Of a stretch of 64,000 nt of DNA, positions 24,798 through 32,706 are shown piece by piece (position 1 is the stretch's first letter; every line of letters begins with the position of its first letter). The stretch is from assembly GCA_002293185.1 (NCBI GenBank), contig DBCS01000008.1, positions 1-64,000 on the forward strand, written 5' to 3'. The translations under genes were made by a program, and so were the position numbers. The DNA comes from Flavobacteriales bacterium UBA952 (lineage in GTDB: Bacteria; Bacteroidota; Bacteroidia; Flavobacteriales_D; Crocinitomicaceae). Under the pieces are notes generated by a model. It saw only the letters and a list, made by a program, of their open reading frames with translations. It was not told the DNA's origin and did not search any database.

Positions 24798-24830
24798 AAA
24801 AATGGCGGCCCGCAGGGCCGCCATTTTTGC
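24798..24830. terminator. Bidirectional terminator between ribE and the TPR gene
   Basis: A perfect 13-base stem (24798-24810 with 24816-24828; AAAAATGGCGGCC) around loop CGCAG. A-run and T-run flank it, so it serves convergent ribE (+) and the TPR gene (-). Confidence 0.93.
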
Positions 24831-24848
24831 ATTGGGTCAAAATACAAA

Positions 24849-26501
24849 TCAATTACGAACTGGTGCCGCTGGTTTGGTTGGATTAGCCGAAGCAGGATCT
24901 TTGATACCTAGCGCTTTTTTAGCTACCGGGTCGTTAGGTTCTAATTGAAGAATTTGCTCAAAATAAGATTTTGCTTTGTCGAGGTCTTGATTGTCTGACT
25001 TGGAATAGTAGTCAGCTACATAGCGCAAAGACTCTAGTACAAACGCTTTTTTTGTAGGTTGGCTGCGGTCTTCAGGTTTTACGATTTCTGTTACTTTGAA
25101 ATAGTACGGGAAGGCCATCCACTTTTCGTTGTTGGTATCCATTTTGTAATTGGAACGCCCACGATAAATATAGCCCGGAATATATGTGGAATCATTTTCG
25201 ATCACAATCTGAAAAATACTATCTGCTACCATATAATTCTGCATTCCAAAATAATAGGCCTTACCTAGGTCATATTCTTCATGGGCTAACAATTTACCGT
25301 TTTTCTGGCGGCGATCAGCATAATAAGAAATGACTTTGTCGTACATTTTGTTTTTGTTGTACAACTTCAAAAGATCGTTGGCTAATTCTTTATAGCCTAT
25401 TTCGTTCATGGAAGCTGCTTTTTCAAAGGCAATAATGGTAAGGCTGTCGTTGCCCAGTTTTTGAAAGATGGTACCTCTTACTTTGTAATCTTGGTAATTG
25501 ATTTTGTCTTGCGGAACCATTGAAAAAAAGCGGTCAGAAGCATTCAAACCCTTTACCAAACTAAGCGAGTCATTACTATCTGAATAGGCAAAGGTGTACA
25601 TACGCTCGGTGTAAAAATTTGAAAGCCCATTTGTTTGGAGCACGTCTAGTTGGTTTAAAAGGGTGCTGTAGGCTTTTGCCCCAAATAAGGCGTTTGCATA
25701 GCGGTAACGAGATTCGATATTATTGTTGAGTTCTAGGTATTTCTCCCAGTTTTCAATGGCTTTATCGTTCTTCCCGAACATCATGTAGAGCTCAGCATTT
25801 AAACGGTACGCAGGCGCATAAGTAGGATCAATTGCTTTGGCCTCGTTGTACATTTTATTGGCTTCTTGTTCGTTACGCGCACGTTGATAAATAAGCGCTT
25901 TGCGAACAATACCACGTGGAGAGTTCGAATTAATAACCAAAACTTGATTGTAAGCCTTAAGTGCTTCAGAGGCATCGGAAGAATTGCGGGCATAAAGCGC
26001 GTCGCCTTTGAGCAAGTAGTTGTCTTCGTTTTTAGGATCTTTGATAATTGCTTCTTCTAGTAGAATGAGTGCCTCATCTAAGTTTTTATTCGGAGCTTCA
26101 ATATATACCTCAGCAATACCGCGAATGACTTCTGCTTTTTTGAGCTTGTCTTTTTTGGTCATTAAAAGTGCTTTAGTGAACTCTGCTTTTGCTTCAGTTG
26201 TTTTGCCTTCTAGCCAAAGTACACGGCCATACCCGACAAGTGGCAGTGCACGCAGTTTGTCGACATCATAGCCTTTTTTCCACATGATTTTTGCAGAATC
26301 AACATCTTCCATTTCAAAGTAACAATCTCCGTAATAAAAGTAGTTCTCCCCATTAATAGGATCTGCTGCAATTAACTTTTTAAAGTCGTTGATCGCCTCG
26401 CGGTAGCGTTCGTTTTCAGTTTTTGCATTGGCAACCTGTAAGCTCTGTGCGTAATGCAGTCCGGAGAAAAGAAGTGTGGAAAGGAGTATGATGCGTTTCA
26501 T
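24849..26501 (-). CDS. Exported tetratricopeptide repeat protein
   Basis: 550 residues; signal peptide about 1-19 (ending HYAQS). TPR-like helix pairs run from about residue 30 to 535 (ENYFYYGDCYFEMEDVDSAK, DNYLLKGDALYAR, PAYRLNAELYMMFGKNDKAIENWEKYLEL start the clearest ones, separated by linkers). The tail is Pro/Ala-rich (KPAAPVRN). It probably scaffolds periplasmic proteins. A TPR gene at this place after exbB-exbD-exbD-tonB-pstS-like is a recurrent Bacteroidota arrangement, suggesting a role in TonB energy transduction or its assembly. It has its own promoter (26529-26560) in the 83-base gap. Confidence 0.85.
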   Translation of the reverse strand: MKRIILLSTLLFSGLHYAQSLQVANAKTENERYREAINDFKKLIAADPINGENYFYYGDCYFEMEDVDSAKIMWKKGYDVDKLRALPLVGYGRVLWLEGKTTEAKAEFTKALLMTKKDKLKKAEVIRGIAEVYIEAPNKNLDEALILLEEAIIKDPKNEDNYLLKGDALYARNSSDASEALKAYNQVLVINSNSPRGIVRKALIYQRARNEQEANKMYNEAKAIDPTYAPAYRLNAELYMMFGKNDKAIENWEKYLELNNNIESRYRYANALFGAKAYSTLLNQLDVLQTNGLSNFYTERMYTFAYSDSNDSLSLVKGLNASDRFFSMVPQDKINYQDYKVRGTIFQKLGNDSLTIIAFEKAASMNEIGYKELANDLLKLYNKNKMYDKVISYYADRRQKNGKLLAHEEYDLGKAYYFGMQNYMVADSIFQIVIENDSTYIPGYIYRGRSNYKMDTNNEKWMAFPYYFKVTEIVKPEDRSQPTKKAFVLESLRYVADYYSKSDNQDLDKAKSYFEQILQLEPNDPVAKKALGIKDPASANPTKPAAPVRN

Positions 26502-26528
26502 ATTTATTTGTTTTACTTAAATACGGGC

Positions 26529-26560
26529 CAAAAATAGCCTAGTTTTTTGGGATACAAAAA
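26529..26560 (-). promoter_or_regulatory. Promoter of the TPR gene
   Basis: On the minus strand TTTTTG (26560-26555), 18 bases, TATTTTTG (26536-26529), 27 bases before the ATG at 26501. It gives the last gene of the cluster expression separate from the upstream genes. Confidence 0.65.
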
Positions 26561-26584
26561 TTGTGCCTGTTATTATTTTTTAAA

Positions 26585-27493
26585 TTATTGCAATACGAGC
26601 CGAACAGGTGTGAGCGCAGGTACGAGTCCAGACTTCTGAATAATGAGTTGTCCTTTGTCGTCTTTTTTCATAAACAACACAAAGCCGGTGTGGAGTCCTG
26701 AACGGCGCCCTTTGTTAATGACCCAAATATCTCGAATTAAAGGATACTCTTTGGTATAAATAAATCCAGCATAGGGTTTACAGGCGTCTGAAGGGTTGCT
26801 CGAATAAACAGATGCAACGCGTACTCCGTCCATAAATAACAGAGAAGTTGGGTCGTCTTGGTCAGAAATCCAGTTTAAACCAATGATGCCCATTGCACCT
26901 GGGTGGGTCTTTACATAATTGATCACCTCTTCGTTTGACTTGAGCGCAGAAACACGCGTGGCGAGCCGTTCTATTTGCAACATGTTTGTTAGGTAGTTGA
27001 AATTAGCAGAGCCTTTTTGATCAAAAACAATTTGTGTCGGGTTGGCATTCGACGGCAAAAGGGCGTCATTATCTGAAAGAAGCCTTTTGATCTGATCTAC
27101 ACTTAAGATAGTGTCCGTCATGGAAGGATGCATAATAATCACGACGGCGTCTGTTGCAATTTTATCACTGCGGTAGGACACATTTTTGCTTTTGAGGTAC
27201 TCCTTCTCTTTAGCGTTGAAGTTGCGCGTAATGACAATCGTTTTGGTCTTGTTTGCGTAAAAGGCATCGATTATTTGATTCTCAGCGCTATAGCTTACCG
27301 TTACCTTTGCTTTGGGGTACTGACTTTCAAAAGTAGAAATAGAGGTCGTAAATAAGGGCTTAAACGACTCCTCCACATAAATATGTGCTTTTCCACGACC
27401 ATGTGCATCTTTTTGATACACAAACGGGTTATTGTTGCTATCGCAAGCAGTAAGTAGCACCGCACAAAAAAGAATGAAAAAAGATGTTCGCAT
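26585..27493 (-). CDS. PstS-like phosphate-binding lipoprotein
   Basis: 302 residues. Lipoprotein signal with lipobox LLTAC (Cys17). The body is a periplasmic binding protein of the PstS type: HIYVEESFKPLF and VTVSYSAENQIIDAF at the N-terminal lobe, TDAVVIIMHPSMTDTILSVDQIK for the hinge (shown in parts: TDAVVIIMHP, LSVDQIKRLL), FDQKGSANFNYL where PstS binds phosphate. No pstCAB genes adjoin. Proteins of this kind sit within ExbBD-TonB clusters of Flavobacteriia and may sense or deliver a ligand to TonB-dependent uptake; that role is inferred. Confidence 0.75.
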   Translation of the reverse strand: MRTSFFILFCAVLLTACDSNNNPFVYQKDAHGRGKAHIYVEESFKPLFTTSISTFESQYPKAKVTVSYSAENQIIDAFYANKTKTIVITRNFNAKEKEYLKSKNVSYRSDKIATDAVVIIMHPSMTDTILSVDQIKRLLSDNDALLPSNANPTQIVFDQKGSANFNYLTNMLQIERLATRVSALKSNEEVINYVKTHPGAMGIIGLNWISDQDDPTSLLFMDGVRVASVYSSNPSDACKPYAGFIYTKEYPLIRDIWVINKGRRSGLHTGFVLFMKKDDKGQLIIQKSGLVPALTPVRLVLQ

Positions 27494-27495
27494 TT

Positions 27496-27684
27496 TTATT
27501 TGTTGATTTTAAAAGAATTAAATACACGCCACCCACGAAAAACACCATAGCTCACAAATACCATGACTAAAGTATTTTTTCGCCATGACTCCAACGGAAA
27601 TAAATCGGTGAATAGCAATACAATTGCGAATACGATGCAAAGTACCACTACGAGTATGCCGAGAGATAACTGAATATATTTCAT
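27496..27684 (-). CDS. Small two-helix membrane protein in the tonB cluster
   Basis: 62 residues from the ATG at 27684 (MKYIQLSLG). Two hydrophobic segments (about 5-27 and 37-52) separated by PLESWRKN, then a short basic tail (FNSFKINK). No known family by eye. It lies 2 bases before the PstS-like gene and after the terminator-like hairpin that follows tonB; a longer in-frame version to 27816 would run through that hairpin and into tonB and is rejected. Its conserved place in the cluster suggests an accessory role in the ExbBD-TonB complex. Confidence 0.65.
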   Translation of the reverse strand: MKYIQLSLGILVVVLCIVFAIVLLFTDLFPLESWRKNTLVMVFVSYGVFRGWRVFNSFKINK

Positions 27685-27693
27685 AATTATTTG

Positions 27694-27724
27694 GGAAAAA
27701 AAATCCCCATCGAAATGGGGATTT
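27694..27724 (-). terminator. Terminator-like hairpin after tonB
   Basis: AAATCCCCAT (27701-27710) and ATGGGGATTT (27715-27724) form a 10-base stem with loop CGAA; on the minus strand a T-run follows. It separates tonB from the 62-residue and PstS-like genes, so those may depend on partial read-through. Confidence 0.85.
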
Positions 27725-27740
27725 GAAAGATGAGTTAGAT

Positions 27741-28601
27741 CTATTGTGTGTCGTAGATAATTGGAACACGAACCCAAAGCCTCACGGGGCGACCAGCGTT
27801 TTTGGCAGGGGTCCATTTTGGCATTTTGTTAATGATATTGAGTGCTTCTTTGTTACAAGCTGGGCACTCTACAATTGGGCGCTCAACGCTTGCATTAGAA
27901 ATACGTCCGTCTTTTTCTACAACAAAACGAACTACAACACGTCCTTTAACACCGAGTTCAATAGCTTCATCAGGGTAATTGATGGTTTCATTGATAAATG
28001 CAGAGAGTTTTTCGTAGCCACCAGGAAATTCAGCGTCTTCTTCTGCTACATCTACAGGGGCTTCAACCTCAGCTACATCTGTGAGCCCAGGGCCTTCGTC
28101 TTGCGTTTCTGGTAAGCCCCAGGAGTCATCACCTTCGTTGGTTTCGGTAGAAATAGTGATGTTTTCAAGTTGTGCTTGAGAAGGCAATTCGTCTTCAACT
28201 GGGTCGTCTTCAGCTACCGGTGCAATAAATGCTTGTGTTTCGGTCATTGGGGGTGGTGGAGGCGTGGTTGGAGGCGGTGGTGGAACTTCGTCGGTTGGCG
28301 GTGCAATAGTGAAGTTTTTTTCACTCACTTTAGGTTTCTTAATCTCTTCTTTGGGAAGGTTCTTAATGATAAAAGTAACAGCGAATATAAGTGCTGCAAA
28401 TCCAACTAACCCGCCTAAAATGAGGGTCATACGTTTGTTGTAGCCTGAACGTAGGGCATAAGCACCGTATGCTCTATTGCGATGTGCAAAAACAGCTTCG
28501 TTACGGCTTACAGAGGTGATGGCTTCCCAGTTTCTATTGACGTAGTAGTCAAAAAGAGAGAAACCAGTAACAAGAGCGACGATTACATAAATGACTGTCA
28601 T
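27741..28601 (-). CDS. tonB: Energy transducer TonB
   Basis: 286 residues. A first hydrophobic helix (2-18) is followed by the Bacteroidota TonB motif NRAYGAYALRSGYNKRM and a second helix (about 60-80), then a Pro-rich spacer (about 103-118; runs of five prolines), an acidic linker, and the C-terminal TonB domain (about 195-286; PGGYEKLSAFINE, GVKGRVVVRFVVEKDG, MPKWTPAKNAGRPVR). It couples the proton-motive force harvested by ExbBD to outer-membrane receptors. The extra N-terminal helix and a CPAC pair (near 251-254) are uncommon. Confidence 0.94.
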   Translation of the reverse strand: MTVIYVIVALVTGFSLFDYYVNRNWEAITSVSRNEAVFAHRNRAYGAYALRSGYNKRMTLILGGLVGFAALIFAVTFIIKNLPKEEIKKPKVSEKNFTIAPPTDEVPPPPPTTPPPPPMTETQAFIAPVAEDDPVEDELPSQAQLENITISTETNEGDDSWGLPETQDEGPGLTDVAEVEAPVDVAEEDAEFPGGYEKLSAFINETINYPDEAIELGVKGRVVVRFVVEKDGRISNASVERPIVECPACNKEALNIINKMPKWTPAKNAGRPVRLWVRVPIIYDTQ

Positions 28602-28605
28602 GGCC

Positions 28606-29247
28606 TTAGTTTTTTTCTTTTAATAACTCTTTTTCTCCAGGCGACAGATCAGTTGGTGCAATTACACCAACGTTTGCAATCTTGAGTTCATCCACTAGGT
28701 CAATGAAACTTTTGCAAAGGGCTTTGTCATCGGTTTTGATGAGCACTTTTACCGCTTCTTTATCTACGGTTAGCTCATCTAATTTGCGTTCAAAGGTACT
28801 ATCTGCAATTTGCTTTTTGTCTAGCTTTTGTTCGAGTATCGCCTTATTTCTAATAACGTATTCGTTCCAAGAAGCTAACAATTTTCTGATACTATTTTCT
28901 CCAGAACCAAAATTTGCTTCTTCGTATTGGGTTGGGCCGTCGGGTCCGGGGTTTGCTTTGGTGTAAAATTCTCCACGGTAGTAGTATACTTTATCGTCTG
29001 CTAATACAAAAGTAGCAGCGTTGTTTACCTTTGGTGGTTTTACGTTGGGGAGATCTTCTATTTTAGCGGGATAATTGAGCGGCATGACCTTAGGCTTACT
29101 AAAGGTTGAGGTCAAGACGAAAAACGTGAGTAGGAGGAACGCGAGATCCACCATAGGGGTCATGTCTACGTGAGTAGAACCCTTCTTGGCTCTTTTCTTG
29201 CCTTTTTTGCCGTGGTCGCCACCGCCGCTTTCTGCGATTTGTGCCAT
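28606..29247 (-). CDS. exbD: ExbD/TolR-type biopolymer transport protein, second copy
   Basis: 213 residues. A Gly/Lys-rich cytosolic N-terminus (GKKGKKRAKKGSTHVD) leads to the transmembrane helix MVDLAFLLLTFFVLTS with the proton-carrying Asp, then a periplasmic domain longer than in E. coli ExbD (about 140 residues in total there). The C-terminus has the strand ALCKSFIDLVDELKIANVGV. Together with the adjacent paralogue and ExbB it forms the motor energising TonB. It lies 4 bases before tonB and 6 bases after the first copy. Confidence 0.93.
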   Translation of the reverse strand: MAQIAESGGGDHGKKGKKRAKKGSTHVDMTPMVDLAFLLLTFFVLTSTFSKPKVMPLNYPAKIEDLPNVKPPKVNNAATFVLADDKVYYYRGEFYTKANPGPDGPTQYEEANFGSGENSIRKLLASWNEYVIRNKAILEQKLDKKQIADSTFERKLDELTVDKEAVKVLIKTDDKALCKSFIDLVDELKIANVGVIAPTDLSPGEKELLKEKN

Positions 29248-29253
29248 GTGATA

Positions 29254-29919
29254 TTAGTTAACCGGAATTGCTTCCGCAGAGGTTACAAAATTCAAATTAT
29301 TCAAATTCAATTCTCTGAATACATCAATTACAATAGCAGCGTCTTTGTACAGTGTTTTGGAGTCTACACGCAAAATAAATTTAGGCTTAAAATCTTCCAT
29401 TTTTGGGTCGACACCTTTGAGTTTTGCTTCTTCAAAAGCGGTGCGCCCGGTATTGCCAGCTGCACTTGCAGCAAAGGAAATCCAGTCTAAAAGTTCGTTG
29501 TGAGTAGAGTCGGTAGGGATCCCTTTGGTAGGGAAACTTGCACGTTTAGCTGCTTCGGTACTCATGTATGCAGGAAGTTCTTGCATGGTACAACCAAAGG
29601 TTGACATAAAAGAAAACTCTTCTACCTGCTCTTCATTAAGGTTTACCTTATATTTTTCGAGCATGCTACTAAGCATTTCTTTGCGGGCTTCAGGGTCGGA
29701 AAGATTAAAGAACACGCGTCCGTCTTTATCTAGGGTAACCATCAAGACATTGGTAGGGATAATTTTATCGCTAATACTTGATGGAGTTTCTACGGTTACG
29801 GGTTCTGCAGTCCTAAAAGAAGCAGTCAACATAAAGAAGGTCACAAGCAAGAACGCCAAGTCCACCATAGGGGTCATATCTATGGTAGGAGAGCCTTTGG
29901 GCATTTTGATTTTTGGCAT
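29254..29919 (-). CDS. exbD: ExbD/TolR-type biopolymer transport protein, first copy
   Basis: 221 residues with the same layout: short N-terminus (MPKIKMPKGSPTIDMTP), transmembrane helix MVDLAFLLVTFFMLTAS with the conserved Asp, and a long periplasmic domain with an inserted segment (about 60-160) before the ExbD-like end (LYKDAAIVIDVFRELNLNNL). Two different ExbD genes following exbB are typical of Bacteroidota and suggest a heteromeric stator. It begins 30 bases after exbB. Confidence 0.93.
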   Translation of the reverse strand: MPKIKMPKGSPTIDMTPMVDLAFLLVTFFMLTASFRTAEPVTVETPSSISDKIIPTNVLMVTLDKDGRVFFNLSDPEARKEMLSSMLEKYKVNLNEEQVEEFSFMSTFGCTMQELPAYMSTEAAKRASFPTKGIPTDSTHNELLDWISFAASAAGNTGRTAFEEAKLKGVDPKMEDFKPKFILRVDSKTLYKDAAIVIDVFRELNLNNLNFVTSAEAIPVN

Positions 29920-29949
29920 TGCTTGAGGATTTACTTAATGAAGTGTCAA

Positions 29950-30753
29950 TTAGTTATTGGCAGCAAAATTTTGAACAATCGTGAAGCTTGCTTCGTCGAT
30001 ACCATAGGTCATGGCGTCGATTTTAGTTGAGAAGAAGCTAAACGCGATGATCGCGATTGTTGAACCGGTAATACCGAATGCAGTGTTAATAAGTGCCTCG
30101 GAGATACCTGTAGAAAGTTCTGCCGTATCTGGAGCACCTTGTGACATAGCGGCAAATGAACGAATCATACCAAGTACAGTACCAATTAGACCAATTAGTG
30201 TAGAGATAGAGGCTGTGGTAGAAAGTACAGGTAAATTTTTAGAAAGCATTGGCAATTCCAAAGATGTAGCTTCTTCTAATTCTTTTTTCAAAGCCTCGAG
30301 CTTTTGTTCTTTGTCCATGTGGTCATCTTTGGTCATCATTTGGTATTTAACCAAACCTGCGCGTACTACATTAGCCAATGAACCGCGTTGAACATCACAT
30401 GCTTCAATTGCACCGCTGATGTCTTTAGCAGCCATCAATTCTTTGATTTTTTCAATAAATACGTTGGCTTTGCCTTTTCCGTTCGCCAACATAAGTGTCA
30501 CCAAACGCTCAATTGTAAAAATTAATACGATGAGGTTCACTGCAACCAATCCTGGCACGATGAAACCACCTTTGTAGATAACCCCCATGAGGTTTCCTTC
30601 GACTGGCTCAGCTTCTGGATTTCTGTCCACGAAGTTTCCTGGGTCACCAAAAATAAATTTGTAAATTAAGATACCTGCAATTAGTGAAAGTGCAATTGCC
30701 AGAAATGCAATGATAGCTGAAAATCCTCCGGCGGTTTTTTGTTTTTTGTCCAT
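29950..30753 (-). CDS. exbB: MotA/TolQ/ExbB proton channel family protein
   Basis: 267 residues from the ATG at 30753 (MDKKQKTAGGF); the in-frame start at 30795 lies inside the promoter. Three transmembrane regions: about 8-31, 66-87, and the paired helices in the conserved block about 175-250 (TIGLIGTVLGMIRSF here reads LIGLIGTVLGMIRSFAAM; GISEALINTAFGITG). These helices line the proton path of ExbB pentamers. First gene of the ExbB-ExbD-ExbD-TonB cluster, with a well-formed promoter. Confidence 0.94.
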   Translation of the reverse strand: MDKKQKTAGGFSAIIAFLAIALSLIAGILIYKFIFGDPGNFVDRNPEAEPVEGNLMGVIYKGGFIVPGLVAVNLIVLIFTIERLVTLMLANGKGKANVFIEKIKELMAAKDISGAIEACDVQRGSLANVVRAGLVKYQMMTKDDHMDKEQKLEALKKELEEATSLELPMLSKNLPVLSTTASISTLIGLIGTVLGMIRSFAAMSQGAPDTAELSTGISEALINTAFGITGSTIAIIAFSFFSTKIDAMTYGIDEASFTIVQNFAANN

Positions 30754-30792
30754 AATGATCGTTTTTAATTTTTCATTTTTACAATTGAACGC

Positions 30793-30825
30793 CAAATATA
30801 AAAAAACTTTAGCCCCTTTTCAAAA
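30793..30825 (-). promoter_or_regulatory. Promoter of the exbB-exbD-exbD-tonB operon
   Basis: On the minus strand TTTTG (30825-30821), 20 bases, TATATTTG (30800-30793), one of the best consensus matches in the window; the ATG at 30753 is 39 bases further. The 165 bases upstream (30826-30990) hold no gene that I can see. Confidence 0.8.
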
Positions 30826-30990
30826 CGAAAATTTAATGTTTCTAATTCCGTAACGCATAATTATTGTCTTTCTAACACAAAGTCCTCGATTTTGAGCCTA
30901 TTAAAGCCTGAATTCAATAACTAGGGCAAAAAATCTTAATATAGATTTAACATTGTTCTTTTTGAAGAGAAGCAGCAAATATTTCCGTAT

Positions 30991-31025
30991 AAAAAACCCC
31001 TCAGTCAAAAAGAAAGAGGGGTTTT
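30991..31025 (-). terminator. Terminator of the tRNA-Cys gene
   Basis: AAAACCCCTC (30993-31002) and GAGGGGTTTT (31016-31025) form a 10-base stem with a 13-base loop, followed on the minus strand by six T. It lies 4 bases beyond the tRNA 3' end. Confidence 0.88.
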
Positions 31026-31029
31026 CTTG

Positions 31030-31100
31030 AGGTCTCAAGCAGATTCGAACTGCTGTAGACGGTTTTGCAGACCGGTGCCTAACCGCTCGGCCATGAGACC
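31030..31100 (-). tRNA. tRNA-Cys (anticodon GCA)
   Basis: On the minus strand GGTCTCA at the 5' end pairs with TGAGACC at the 3' end (7-base acceptor stem). The anticodon loop is CTGCAAA with GCA, and the T arm carries GTTCGAATC. The base after the acceptor stem is T (U73), the classic tRNA-Cys identity base. CCA is not encoded. TATCTTTG (31118-31111) is a likely -7 element 10 bases upstream. Confidence 0.96.
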
Positions 31101-31110
31101 ATCAGGTCGG

Positions 31111-31118
31111 CAAAGATA
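31111..31118 (-). promoter_or_regulatory. -7 element of tRNA-Cys
   Basis: TATCTTTG on the minus strand, 10 bases before the tRNA 5' end; no clear -33 TTG at the usual distance. Confidence 0.5.
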
Positions 31119-31149
31119 AGAAATTTTACAGTTTTAAAAAAGCGCTCTT

Positions 31150-32703
31150 TTACAACTTGATTAGTTTTTTTGACAATAGGTGCCCGTTGACTCTTGCCGA
31201 GACAAAGTAAACGCCCTTCGGTAAACCAAGCCATTCTTCATTTTCAATACCCAGATGAATTTGAGATACACCTAACTCGGGGGTGAGTTTCAATTTAACT
31301 TGGCCATTGATATCGTAAAGATAGATCAGGTCTGAAGGTTTCAAACTCAAGGGGAAGACTAAAGTAAGCGCATCTTGAGTCGGGTTGGGATAGGCGACTA
31401 TCGAACTGTTGTCGTTTAACGGGTAGTCGGTTAGGGATGCGCTAATGAGCGTCTCTAAATCGTAGGTTTCGTCGCCGGGCTGGTAGGGAAAGTAATGAAA
31501 ATAAGTCAGGAACATTTCATCGGTGGTATTGAAACCGCTGTAAACATTTTGTGGTGGTGAATTGGGATTATTTGGATTGTTTTCCGTATTGTCATAGGTT
31601 CCCTCGCTTTTGAGTTTATAACCCGTCGGGACTTTCTGAAGATGCTTGAAAAAGTAGAAATCTTGCCACATGAAATCCCATTTAGGAATATTGATAAAAT
31701 TCACGGTGTCTTCGCCCGCTTTAAAAGCATATGACTTTATTTTAGAGCCAAGTAAGTGCATGTGAGGAAAAACTGAAAGTACTGAGAAACTTGTTGGTAG
31801 CGTTGCTGAACCTGGAGGATATGTTGAATTAAGATCAGTAAATTGGTTTGCGGGTAAAGTAAAATTCGATTTAGCCAACAGTGGACCTGCGCTTATTTGA
31901 CGCACATTGGTAGTGCCCTCTGGATAAAAATGCAAAATAACTTTAGTAGAATCAAATTGACCATAAGAGCCCATTGGATAGTGCATGGCAAAATATATAG
32001 AGGACCCTGGGCCTATATCGAGGCCCAATTTCAGTGGATTTGCCGAGGGTAAAATCATTGGTGTGGCACCTGGTGTGTAACCTGTAATGAGCTTGGTATT
32101 ACCGTTGTTTGGACTTGCACAGTTGCCCCCAATTGTGTCTGTTGTTTCAGCACTATTTGGATCTAGATATACCAGGCAGTGGTGAACAATTTCTCGGTTT
32201 CCGGGAACCACTTCAACCGCTCTGATGATCCGGTTTTGAGTGAGATTGGTTGGGATATTAAAGCAAACGTAATCGTCATGGGTGGTTGCTTTAGACATGT
32301 AAGTAGGTATCTGCACTAGCAAGTCGCCATTTCCGAGAAAAGTATTAGAAGTGTAGACAGGTGGAGGTGGCGTCTGGTTAGGGTTCCCTTCTTGTGCACC
32401 ATTATTGAGCCAACTGATGATCGTCGATTTCTCTACATTTGACAGCGCGCGGTTGTGCTGGTATTGTTGGTAATTATTGTCGGGGGGCCATGGTGGCATT
32501 TCGCCAGTATTCACGCATTGATATACCGCAGCAGCTAATGGACTTACTTCCGCATGCGTCATTAAAGAAAACGGTGCAGCACCTCCCGGATGATGGCATG
32601 CCGTACACTTGTTGTAAAAAATTTGGGCGACATCACCACTCCATGTTTGAGCAGAGAGCAGCAATGGAAAAAGCAAAGTAGAGAGAAGATTTATTTTTTT
32701 CAT
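31150..32703 (-). CDS. T9SS cargo: cytochrome c plus PHM-like copper monooxygenase-type protein
   Basis: 517 residues. Signal peptide 1-19. A cytochrome-c-like module follows with haem motif CTACHH (Cys33, Cys36, His37) and the likely axial Met69 in GEMPPWPP. The second part resembles copper type II, ascorbate-dependent monooxygenases (PHM/DBM fold): candidate copper ligands are His174-His175 (IVHHC), His241 (AMHYP) and His314/His316 (FPHMHLLG). The last 75 or so residues are a T9SS type A sorting domain (AYPNPTQDALTL, GVYFVSARV, KKLIKL). Substrate unknown. It lies 3 bases after a T9SS esterase gene, so both are likely secreted together. Confidence 0.82.
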   Translation of the reverse strand: MKKINLLSTLLFPLLLSAQTWSGDVAQIFYNKCTACHHPGGAAPFSLMTHAEVSPLAAAVYQCVNTGEMPPWPPDNNYQQYQHNRALSNVEKSTIISWLNNGAQEGNPNQTPPPPVYTSNTFLGNGDLLVQIPTYMSKATTHDDYVCFNIPTNLTQNRIIRAVEVVPGNREIVHHCLVYLDPNSAETTDTIGGNCASPNNGNTKLITGYTPGATPMILPSANPLKLGLDIGPGSSIYFAMHYPMGSYGQFDSTKVILHFYPEGTTNVRQISAGPLLAKSNFTLPANQFTDLNSTYPPGSATLPTSFSVLSVFPHMHLLGSKIKSYAFKAGEDTVNFINIPKWDFMWQDFYFFKHLQKVPTGYKLKSEGTYDNTENNPNNPNSPPQNVYSGFNTTDEMFLTYFHYFPYQPGDETYDLETLISASLTDYPLNDNSSIVAYPNPTQDALTLVFPLSLKPSDLIYLYDINGQVKLKLTPELGVSQIHLGIENEEWLGLPKGVYFVSARVNGHLLSKKLIKL

Positions 32704-32706
32704 AAA

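Noticed and set aside
26585..27493. Complete phosphate ABC transporter (pst) locus
   Set aside because: Only a PstS-like binding protein is present; neighbours are ExbBD-TonB genes.
27723..28115. 130-residue frame opposite tonB
   Set aside because: Shadow of tonB; no family features.
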